A stretch of 9,987 nucleotides of DNA, from contig MVCT01000016.1 of assembly GCA_002049945.1 (NCBI GenBank), positions 1 to 9,987 of the forward strand. The letters run 5' to 3'. Both the position numbers and the translations under genes were made by a program. The notes beneath the pieces were generated by a model, which saw only the letters and a list, made by a program, of their open reading frames with translations, was not told the DNA's origin and searched no databases. Position 1 is the stretch's first letter. The number at the start of each line of letters is the position of its first letter. Shown here one piece after another: positions 1-5,542 of the stretch. The DNA is from Candidatus Cloacimonas sp. 4484_140 (lineage in GTDB: Bacteria > Cloacimonadota > Cloacimonadia > JGIOTU-2).

Positions 1-268
1 CATTATAGATACTATGAACAATATTTTTGGGACTTTCAATAATATCGTCTTTTGCCACCTGTACCTTTTCTTCTCCAACGAGGATCGATGGCTTTCCTTC
101 TAACACGTAAAAAGCTACATCGACCGGGGTAATGTGGGGTTTCAAACCTTCCCCTGCTTTTAGTAAAAGGTGAATGATTTGAGCGTGATCTTTGTCATAT
201 AGTTTTGTTGATTGAATTGCGTGTGGGTTTGCTTCACTTTTTATTTTGATGTAATTTCTAATCTTCAT
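1..268 (-). CDS. Cupin-domain protein (partial, runs off left edge)
   Basis: Eighty-nine codons are visible from ATG at 268 to the window edge, with no in-frame stop; the C-terminus is missing. The visible part is a small single-domain cupin beta-barrel. Residues 39-58 (GEGLKPH, then YVLEG) match cupin motif 1, with His45 and Glu57, and PKNIVHSIYN at 80-89 matches the start of motif 2, with His85. The second motif-1 histidine is replaced (H-I-T), so the metal site is incomplete or non-standard. The start is supported by AGGA about six bases upstream. It lies 27 bp after the Rrf2 gene on the same strand and is probably co-transcribed with it. Cupins of this 'HITPVDV' type are often found beside Rrf2 regulators and sometimes hybrid-cluster protein genes (family knowledge, not checked). 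Substrate unknown. Confidence 0.75.
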   Translation of the reverse strand, partial: MKIRNYIKIKSEANPHAIQSTKLYDKDHAQIIHLLLKAGEGLKPHITPVDVAFYVLEGKPSILVGEEKVQVAKDDIIESPKNIVHSIYN

Positions 269-295
269 TAAAGTCCTATTCTATCGCAGTTAAAA

Positions 296-694
296 TTAAA
301 ATTTTGATAAATTCATTTCTTTTAATGTTGCATAAATATCCGCAGAAATTCGGTTCAGCTCGTCACCGAAAATACAAGTTTCAAAAACACAATGAGTTTT
401 GCCTAACGGGCAATCTGTCAGATTTACCTTACCTTCAATGATCTCATATATCTCCAAGAACGATATATCTTCAGCCGGTTTGTCCAATTCAAAACCACCT
501 GCGGGTCCCCGGACAGATTTAACTAAACCATTTTTACTGAGTTTTTGAAAAACCTTTGCCAGGTGCGTCTGAGAGACATCCAAATCCCTAGCTAAAACTT
601 TAACATTCATACGCTGGGGCTGATTTCTAGCAATCAATGCCATGCTATGCAAAGCAAGTGAAGCAGCTTCTGAGATATTGATCAGGTTCGACAT
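296..694 (-). CDS. Rrf2-family winged-helix Fe-S transcriptional regulator
   Basis: This 132-residue protein has the normal length and layout of the Rrf2 family (IscR, NsrR, RsrR, CymR). The N-terminal winged helix-turn-helix covers about residues 8-75. It includes the recognition segment SQTHLAKVFQKL (41-52) and the hallmark wing RGPAGGFEL (62-70). A long dimerisation helix follows, with three cysteines, Cys95, Cys102 and Cys107 (C-x6-C-x4-C), where cluster-binding members hold a [2Fe-2S] or [4Fe-4S] centre. It is therefore probably a sensor of redox state, nitric oxide or Fe-S status rather than a cluster-less member. The spacing differs slightly from IscR, so the exact signal cannot be read. 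ATG at 694 has AGGAA about five bases upstream. It heads a two-gene unit with the cupin gene and is probably autoregulated through the inverted repeat at 710-737. Confidence 0.9.
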   Translation of the reverse strand: MSNLINISEAASLALHSMALIARNQPQRMNVKVLARDLDVSQTHLAKVFQKLSKNGLVKSVRGPAGGFELDKPAEDISFLEIYEIIEGKVNLTDCPLGKTHCVFETCIFGDELNRISADIYATLKEMNLSKF

Positions 695-709
695 ATTATT
701 TCCTATTAT

Positions 710-751
710 TTATTTAGGTACTTCAATTCCTAAATAAGAATATCATGTCAA
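710..751 (-). promoter_or_regulatory. Putative promoter -35 box and Rrf2 operator
   Basis: Upstream of the Rrf2 start lies a perfect 9-bp inverted repeat, TTATTTAGG (710-718) and CCTAAATAA (729-737), separated by 10 bases. An exact TTGACA -35 hexamer lies on the minus strand at 751-746. No good -10 appears at normal spacing; the expected position falls inside the repeat spacer. A dyad in this position is what an autoregulating Rrf2 dimer would bind. The pairing of site with regulator is inference. Confidence 0.5.
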
Positions 752-868
752 GAAAAATGTATTTTTGTGGACTATAATTCATTCTTTACCCTTGTTATAA
801 AATACGAATAATGTCAAACGCAAATTTTATGATAGTATAAGAATTTTAATCTTACGAATTATTAAAAC

Positions 869-1597
869 TCAGGAAATTTTTATCTCATCAAATCCGGGAC
901 GAATAAACGAGCGCGCAGCAGGAAAGGTGTTTTCTGTAATAGTTAATATTCGTTCTAATAAATTGAGCAATTCGAGAATTGATTTTTCTCTTTCAGGAAA
1001 AAATTGCAGCAGTTGTCCCCAAGCACCTATCGAACGATCTATTCCGATCAAAGCAACTTTTGCCGAACCATTCATGTCTTTTACAGAAATTTCATCATCC
1101 ATATCCTTACTATAAAAAGCCCGTGTTAATTTTACTTCTATCTGATATTGGTACCAATGGATAATTTCTATTATTTCTTCAATTTGTTGATGATTTTTCT
1201 CCAAATCATTCGCTGTTTCTTCATCGATATAGTACGGTTCATCAAACCATTTTGTTACTTTCATTGCATAATCGCCTGACAATATAATTAAAAACTGATC
1301 ATCTGTATTAATATCAGAATCATCATCACCAGTAAGATCCTCAATATCAAAACCTCTTTCCTGCATCGATTCTTTTATCATTTCCATAGTTTCCCTCATC
1401 ATCTCATTAAATCTCTGCCAGAATTCTTTATTTTGGATATCTTTGTCTTTCAGGTCTCCGAATCTTTCTTCATAGATTTTATAATTCAAACAGCGGGAAG
1501 TAAATGCGCATCTTTCACACCAGCGATCACAATAATTATAAATACCTTCGATGTGGTTCGGATCTTTCGCCAGCTCTTTTATCAATTTTTTAGTCAT
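869..1597 (-). CDS. Uncharacterised protein with N-terminal four-cysteine cluster
   Basis: I do not recognise a named family for this 242-residue soluble protein. Near the N-terminus, residues 20-36 carry Cys23, Cys27, Cys30 and Cys36 (YNYCDRWCERC, then SRC; C-x3-C-x2-C-x5-C), which could bind zinc or an Fe-S cluster. These are its only cysteines. A helical region follows, then an acidic stretch (DLTGDDDSDINTDD, about 107-120), and a mostly helical C-terminal half. Its AKVALIGIDRSIGAWG segment and FPAARSFIRPGFDEI tail look like conserved motifs. There is no signal peptide or membrane segment. ATG at 1597 lacks a strong ribosome site; AAGG lies 13 bases upstream. The VOC gene ends 69 bp upstream on the same strand, so it may be co-transcribed or use the weak promoter at 1612-1641. 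The composition and consistent motifs argue for a real gene. Confidence 0.8.
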   Translation of the reverse strand: MTKKLIKELAKDPNHIEGIYNYCDRWCERCAFTSRCLNYKIYEERFGDLKDKDIQNKEFWQRFNEMMRETMEMIKESMQERGFDIEDLTGDDDSDINTDDQFLIILSGDYAMKVTKWFDEPYYIDEETANDLEKNHQQIEEIIEIIHWYQYQIEVKLTRAFYSKDMDDEISVKDMNGSAKVALIGIDRSIGAWGQLLQFFPEREKSILELLNLLERILTITENTFPAARSFIRPGFDEIKIS

Positions 1598-1611
1598 GGA
1601 TTTTTTTGTAC

Positions 1612-1641
1612 CTTATACTCAATTAAGTTGGGCAAGTTCAA
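1612..1641 (-). promoter_or_regulatory. Weak candidate promoter for the four-cysteine protein
   Basis: On the minus strand TTGAAC (1641-1636) is followed after 18 bases by TATAAG (1617-1612). Transcription would start only about 8 bases before the ATG at 1597, giving a nearly leaderless mRNA. That fits the absence of a good ribosome site there. The match is short and the sequence AT-rich, so chance is a real possibility. Confidence 0.3.
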
Positions 1642-1666
1642 GTATGACAATATGTACTCGAGTTAC

Positions 1667-2026
1667 TTACTTTGCTTTAGGATCGGACTGCATCAAGCCG
1701 TGAATGTTGCCTTCCGGATCGATAAAGTATGCAAGCCAGCCCACACCTGGAATAGCAGCTTTCTGGCGGACTATCGTCCCGCCGAATTCTTCAACTTTCT
1801 GGATGTAACCATCAAGATCATCAACTCCAATTGTATTGATGATGCGTTCTTCACCCTCAGCTCTGCCAATTCCGCCATCAATACCTTCACCATCGCCCGT
1901 TGAGACCAGCCAATAATCGGAAGGTCCGTTCCATTTGTCGAATTTCCAGCCAAAAGTATTTTTATAGAACTCAATAATTTTTTCCGGCTCTTCGGCATTT
2001 ATTTCGAAGTGAATTATGCGTGGCAT
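1667..2026 (-). CDS. VOC-family (glyoxalase/bleomycin-resistance fold) protein
   Basis: This 119-residue protein is a single vicinal-oxygen-chelate domain of normal length, of the 'predicted enzyme related to lactoylglutathione lyase' type. The first beta-alpha-beta unit begins IIHFEINAEEPEKIIEFY (residues 4-21), with His6 at the usual first metal position and the FY(K)NTFGW turn typical of the family. The second unit has VDDLDGYIQKVEEFGGTIV (68-86). It closes with YFIDPEGNIHGLMQ (100-113), the classic 'DPEGN' ending. The remaining metal ligands are not obvious, so activity and substrate cannot be assigned; members include lyases, dioxygenases and drug-binding proteins. The start is firm: AAGGAG lies 7 bases before ATG 2026. 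It has its own promoter (2051-2080). Confidence 0.88.
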   Translation of the reverse strand: MPRIIHFEINAEEPEKIIEFYKNTFGWKFDKWNGPSDYWLVSTGDGEGIDGGIGRAEGEERIINTIGVDDLDGYIQKVEEFGGTIVRQKAAIPGVGWLAYFIDPEGNIHGLMQSDPKAK

Positions 2027-2050
2027 AAGTGCTCCTTAAATTTATTTTCT

Positions 2051-2080
2051 ATTATGAAAAAAAACATGTTTTTTTGTCAA
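2051..2080 (-). promoter_or_regulatory. Promoter of the VOC gene, with palindromic spacer
   Basis: On the minus strand an exact TTGACA (2080-2075) is followed after 18 bases by CATAAT (2056-2051), a good sigma70-like match. The spacer is almost entirely the perfect 18-bp palindrome AAAAAAACATGTTTTTTT (2058-2075). The expected transcription start is near 2044, about 18 bases before the start codon. Confidence 0.65.
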
Positions 2081-2094
2081 CATTCATATTTCGC

Positions 2095-2200
2095 ACTTGT
2101 CACAAGCTCTTCGACTTATGACAAGTACTTAATACATTTTCTTGAGACTGCCTGCCAGGGCGAAGCGTAGAGTAGACTGGTCGGAGAGCTTGTCTTAAGT
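2095..2200. repeat. Structured intergenic repeat island
   Basis: A GC-richer stretch sits between the nuclease stop and the VOC promoter. It holds three nested inverted repeats. ACTTGTCA (2095-2102) pairs with TGACAAGT (2119-2126), and the stem extends past one mismatch by AAG/CTT around an 8-base loop. ACAAGCTCTTCGAC (2102-2115) pairs with GTCGGAGAGCTTGT (2180-2193), 13 of 14 matching. ACTTATGACAAG (2114-2125) pairs with CTTGTCTTAAGT (2189-2200), 11 of 12 matching. There is no open frame and no T-run of a classical terminator. It resembles a dispersed intergenic repeat or a decayed small element; part of it recurs at 9724-9742. Confidence 0.6.
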
Positions 2201-2211
2201 AAATTTAATCT

Positions 2212-3849
2212 CTATTCCTTCAAAACTCCAATTACCTCGACATCATCAACTTCCCAGGAGGTGGCTTTATTTGGACTGGAATTTGTATATTTAAACGCAA
2301 TATTAACATTGTTATCCGTAAAATTAGAGATATCCAAATAACCTGAATACTTCCATACATAATGCCCATTGGAAAGTGCACATTTAAGAACAACCCAATC
2401 CGCTTTTTCAGGATTTATCCCATCTAAATATTGTGTAGAGATGAGCACCTCAAGCCCCGGATAAAGGTCTTCATAATTTTTTGCAGTTTCAAAACTTAGT
2501 ATTATATCTCGATAATTATATAAATCCAAATCCGGAGAGATAAGCCAGTCCTCGCAGGGCTCATCACCTTTATAACCACTCATTTTCATGAAGTGCCTGT
2601 CTCCGTATGATGAATGATACCAGTTCTTGTTACCGGCTTCGCTATATGAACTCCAGCCATCCCAGCCATCTTCAAAGGAACTGGAAAGAAGTGTTTGGGC
2701 AAGAGGATCAATCCCGTGACCTTTGAGTATCACATATTTTGTTTCAGCTCCTTCTGATGAGATAAAGAGTGTATCTTCATAAACGATTTTTTTATCTGGC
2801 TTGAAATATATCGATATTTTCTCGTTAACAAATCCATCTCTTGGCTGAAATTGCAAATTATATATCGGGGACTCATCATTTTTGTATGAAATAAAGAATG
2901 GTGAAGAAGTTGAAATTGTTACATCTTCAATAAGATCATACCCGCTTACTACAAAGATTAGAGGTTCGGAACCTTGCCCTATTCTTTGATTACCAAAGCG
3001 AATTGTTGGTTCTGAATAATTTACAACAGGATGCGACTCCGGTTCACCCCAAATAAGTGAGACAAATTCGGGATGATCAATAAAAGGATTTCTATTGTGC
3101 TGGTACGAGTAAATTACCTCATTACGATGCCGCTCCCTCTTATCGACCGGATCTAATATATGCCATTGAAGCAGTGTTGAGAGTTTGCCAAATTTTGGAC
3201 CATAGGTTCCGGTTTTATCCAAGAGTTCAAGATCATAGGTATTCCCGTCGCCTTCATAGCGAACTGCCATATAAAACATCATTCTTGCAACGTCGCCCTT
3301 TACCCTATCCGGCGGTTCCCAGGAATCATAATCATAGTAACATCCCTCTACTTCTTCCAATTCAAATCCTCCCCAATCAAAATCACGATTGCCACGAGCG
3401 CCATTCACAGTACGATCAGCAGGTCTAAGGTGATGAACATCGGTATATGCTGTATCTGCCATATCAGGAAAGCCATGAGATTTTGCCCATACATGCTCTC
3501 TGTTCCACGCATCTTCGTGAGGAATGTCGTATTCATTCGTATAATCAAAGTTGTCGCCATGATCTTGAAAATCTTTATCCTGTATTCTGCCAGAATAGAA
3601 TAAAATAATGTTTTCATGATTCATCAAATCAATATCAGCTTCGATTATAATATCCCTTGTCGCTATGCCAGAATCACTGAAATAGGGATACATAACGTGA
3701 CCTTTGATGAGGTTGTGCAAGGCAGCCCTGAGAGGATCACCTTCCAGTCCAATAATAGATTCATAATATTCCTCAACTGTTACCGGGGTAAAAGCATGAA
3801 CAGTCTGAAAGAATATCAGAAAGCAAACAATTAATAATATTTTTTTCAT
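2212..3849 (-). CDS. Secreted endonuclease I (EndA/Vvn family) with C-terminal beta-sandwich domains
   Basis: This 545-residue exported nuclease probably cuts DNA or RNA without strong sequence preference. A Sec signal peptide covers residues 1-19 (hydrophobic core, cut after VHA). The endonuclease I domain spans about 25-265. It has NREHVWAKSHGF (116-127, with the metal/catalytic Glu-His pair at 118-119), TDVHHLRPADRTVN (136-149) with the following RGNRDF, and a closing RNPFIDHPEFV. A beta-rich linker domain follows (about 280-380). The C-terminal domain (about 388-540; SSFEDGWDGW, EDWLISPDLDL, WEVDDVEVIG) resembles the 'choice-of-anchor'/DUF5017 adhesin type. No C-terminal sorting signal is visible, so release or surface retention is unclear. 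ATG 3849 is preferred over TTG 3855 because GAAGG lies 7 bases before it and would abut the TTG. It sits 10 bp after the lipoprotein gene, in one operon. Confidence 0.92.
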   Translation of the reverse strand: MKKILLIVCFLIFFQTVHAFTPVTVEEYYESIIGLEGDPLRAALHNLIKGHVMYPYFSDSGIATRDIIIEADIDLMNHENIILFYSGRIQDKDFQDHGDNFDYTNEYDIPHEDAWNREHVWAKSHGFPDMADTAYTDVHHLRPADRTVNGARGNRDFDWGGFELEEVEGCYYDYDSWEPPDRVKGDVARMMFYMAVRYEGDGNTYDLELLDKTGTYGPKFGKLSTLLQWHILDPVDKRERHRNEVIYSYQHNRNPFIDHPEFVSLIWGEPESHPVVNYSEPTIRFGNQRIGQGSEPLIFVVSGYDLIEDVTISTSSPFFISYKNDESPIYNLQFQPRDGFVNEKISIYFKPDKKIVYEDTLFISSEGAETKYVILKGHGIDPLAQTLLSSSFEDGWDGWSSYSEAGNKNWYHSSYGDRHFMKMSGYKGDEPCEDWLISPDLDLYNYRDIILSFETAKNYEDLYPGLEVLISTQYLDGINPEKADWVVLKCALSNGHYVWKYSGYLDISNFTDNNVNIAFKYTNSSPNKATSWEVDDVEVIGVLKE

Positions 3850-3859
3850 TAACAACCTT

Positions 3860-4885
3860 CTATTTTCTCACAAACCCAAGGTAAGTCTGCGGGTATTTAT
3901 CTGAAACAATTAAGAATCCCCTATCTCCATATCTTACAATCCCTTCCCAGTTTCTCGAATTCTTATCATCGATCAATTTGAGCTGGATTGGTGCTTTCTT
4001 ATTCAATGTAATACCTTCAGGAGAATAATGGAATTCCAACAATCTTTCTACTGTATTATAATGAGAATGTGTCTCACCTTCGCCATATTTCCGTGCGATC
4101 GGGTCAAGAGAAAATTTTTGATCCTTTTGATCGCCGGGCCAAAAATAATTGATCATCCAGAAATTGCTGTTTTCATCAAGCTCGGTTGCGTCGGTTAATC
4201 TGTATTCAATATAAGGTAATGAGAGGGAATCAACTAAGTTCAATGAGTGGTCAAATACATATGCATAGGGCTCTGTCTCAAGCTGTTCACTATTAATTTC
4301 ATAAATAGTAATCACTCGATCGTTAGTGACAAGTATTGTCTCGTCTGTTGCATTAGATATCGGAGCTCTGGGAGGTAATTCTACTCTTGTATCCACTTCT
4401 ACAGTAATAGTTTTCATATCATCTGAGATGGTTCCCTTGAAAAGGTATCCCATCATTTCTGCAGGACTAGATTCAACAGTAAAGAATACAGTATTTCCAT
4501 AAAAAGCGATTGACTCAAAACCTTCATATCCTTCAATAATATCTTTTAAGCCAGGTGCATTCAAACTGATCGGAATAGGTTTTATTGGAGCATTTGGCAC
4601 TTCATTAAGATATTCTGCAATCTTCGATTTGGGAATTGCAAAAAATGAGCCATCATAATCTGAAGGAAAAAGATGCGGATATTGCGGAAGCAAAATGAGA
4701 TAGTCTCCATACCATGCAAGACCGGAAATTTCTGCCTTTGGTTCGGAAATTTCTCCCTTAAGAGTAATGTATTGCACGATTACTTCCTCAGGTTGTACCG
4801 GCTCTTCGGGTTTCTGTACATTTTGCACAGAAGAGCAGGCAAATAAAAGAAATGCGATGACAAATATCAAACTAATTTTTTTCAT
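3860..4885 (-). CDS. Outer-membrane-type lipoprotein with propeller-like (phytase-like/SdiA-regulated-like) domain
   Basis: This 341-residue lipoprotein has KK followed by a hydrophobic core and the lipobox LFAC with Cys17. Ser-Ser after the cysteine favours outer-membrane rather than inner-membrane retention by the E. coli rule. A Pro/Glu-rich tether (about 20-38) leads into a beta-rich domain with blade-like repeats: EISGLAWYGDYLILLPQ (52-68), GYEGFESIAFYGNTVFFTVES (119-139, given here by its ends), TDATELDENSNFWMINY (231-247), and SRNWEGIVRYGDRGFLIVSDKYP (310-332). The 'EGI' and 'EGFESIAF' strands resemble phytase-like esterase or SdiA-regulated propellers; this assignment rests on pattern only. 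AAAGGA lies 7 bases before the ATG. It is first in a two-gene unit with the endonuclease, so a joint role in extracellular nucleic acid or organophosphate use is plausible but unproven. Confidence 0.85.
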   Translation of the reverse strand: MKKISLIFVIAFLLFACSSVQNVQKPEEPVQPEEVIVQYITLKGEISEPKAEISGLAWYGDYLILLPQYPHLFPSDYDGSFFAIPKSKIAEYLNEVPNAPIKPIPISLNAPGLKDIIEGYEGFESIAFYGNTVFFTVESSPAEMMGYLFKGTISDDMKTITVEVDTRVELPPRAPISNATDETILVTNDRVITIYEINSEQLETEPYAYVFDHSLNLVDSLSLPYIEYRLTDATELDENSNFWMINYFWPGDQKDQKFSLDPIARKYGEGETHSHYNTVERLLEFHYSPEGITLNKKAPIQLKLIDDKNSRNWEGIVRYGDRGFLIVSDKYPQTYLGFVRK

Positions 4886-4913
4886 GATGATTCCTTTTTT
4901 GTATTTTTTTGCA

Positions 4914-4940
4914 TGACAATAATTCTCATTTCTTTGTCAA
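4914..4940. promoter_or_regulatory. Divergent intergenic region with -35 box and short dyad
   Basis: The 138 bp between the divergent lipoprotein and GNAT starts contain an exact minus-strand TTGACA (4940-4935) but no convincing -10 at 16-18 bases. The same bases form a dyad, TGACAA (4914-4919) and TTGTCA (4934-4939), separated by 14 bases, a possible operator. On the plus strand TATAAA (4949-4954) could be a -10 for the GNAT gene, but no matching -35 is seen. Confidence 0.3.
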
Positions 4941-5023
4941 ACTAATTGTATAAAATGTAAGAATATTAAATTTCTTGCATTATCTTCTTGATTTTGATTG
5001 TATCAACCAAAAACGGAAACATA

Positions 5024-5527
5024 ATGAAAATAATTACTCCTTCCTCCGAGGAAGACTTCCTACTATATTATGAACTTCGCTGGAAAATTCTTAGAAAGCC
5101 CTGGAACCAACCTCTTGGTTCCGAACGTGATAATCTCGATAACACCGGTTATCACGTGATGGTCTGCGAGAATGACCGCATTCCGATCGGTATTGGGCGG
5201 CTTCATTTTAACAATACTCATGAAGCACAAATACGATATATGGCTGTTGATGAAGAATATCAAGGCAAAGGTGTAGGTACACTTGTGATTAATGCACTCG
5301 AAAAATATGCAAAAGATCAAGGAGCACATTATATTATGCTCAATGCTCGTGAAAATGCAGTACCTTTCTATCAAAAAAATGGATATAATATCCAAGAAAA
5401 ATCCTACTTATTATTCGATGATATTCAACATTTTAAAATGAAAAAATTATTAAAAAATCTATCAGGAAAGTCGTATATTTTGACATTTTTTTGTCGGTTT
5501 TTCATAAACAACAAAAACATTATGTGA
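5024..5527 (+). CDS. GNAT-family N-acetyltransferase
   Basis: This 167-residue cytoplasmic protein would transfer an acetyl group from acetyl-CoA to an amine. The GNAT core covers about residues 10-140. RYMAVDEEYQGKGVG (71-85) contains the pyrophosphate-binding Q-x-x-G-x-G loop of motif A, followed by the helix TLVINALEKYAKDQG. LNARENAVPFYQKNGY (106-121) is the usual motif B ending with 'FY.K.GY'. The N-terminal WKILRKPWNQPLGSERD resembles the ElaA-like/COG0454 group. The substrate cannot be told. ATG 5024 is preferred; the upstream in-frame TTG at 4988 adds residues outside the family fold. Only a weak GGAA precedes the ATG. Family members usually stop near HFKMKK (136-141); this one carries about 25 extra basic/hydrophobic residues, encoded over the next promoter. 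Confidence 0.88.
   Translation: MKIITPSSEEDFLLYYELRWKILRKPWNQPLGSERDNLDNTGYHVMVCENDRIPIGIGRLHFNNTHEAQIRYMAVDEEYQGKGVGTLVINALEKYAKDQGAHYIMLNARENAVPFYQKNGYNIQEKSYLLFDDIQHFKMKKLLKNLSGKSYILTFFCRFFINNKNIM
5480..5508 (+). promoter_or_regulatory. Promoter of the histidine kinase operon
   Basis: TTGACA (5480-5485) is followed after exactly 17 bases by CATAAA (5503-5508), a strong sigma70-like match. It lies inside the 3' end of the GNAT gene and predicts a start near 5515, about 28 bases before the kinase ATG. The kinase operon can therefore probably be expressed independently of the GNAT gene. Confidence 0.65.
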
Positions 5528-5542
5528 TCCAAAGAGAACAAG

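Noticed and set aside
825..868. Possible terminator after the four-cysteine gene
   Set aside because: Only weak, bulged AT pairing (GTATAAGA with TCTTAC) and no convincing T-tract.
1433..1903. 156-codon plus-strand open frame
   Set aside because: It lies antisense across the VOC gene and the four-cysteine gene, with no protein-like pattern or ribosome site; a shadow of the minus-strand genes.
2095..2126. Hairpin as a rho-independent terminator of the nuclease unit
   Set aside because: The stem is good but no T-run follows in either direction, so it is reported only as part of the repeat island.
3850..3855. TTG start for the endonuclease at 3855
   Set aside because: The GAAGG ribosome site would touch the start codon; the ATG at 3849 has proper spacing and a normal signal peptide.
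4949..4954. TATAAA as the -10 of a GNAT promoter
   Set aside because: No recognisable -35 at 15-19 bases upstream; in such AT-rich sequence this hexamer is expected by chance.
4988..5023. TTG start for the GNAT gene at 4988
   Set aside because: No ribosome site and no family-like sequence before the ATG at 5024.
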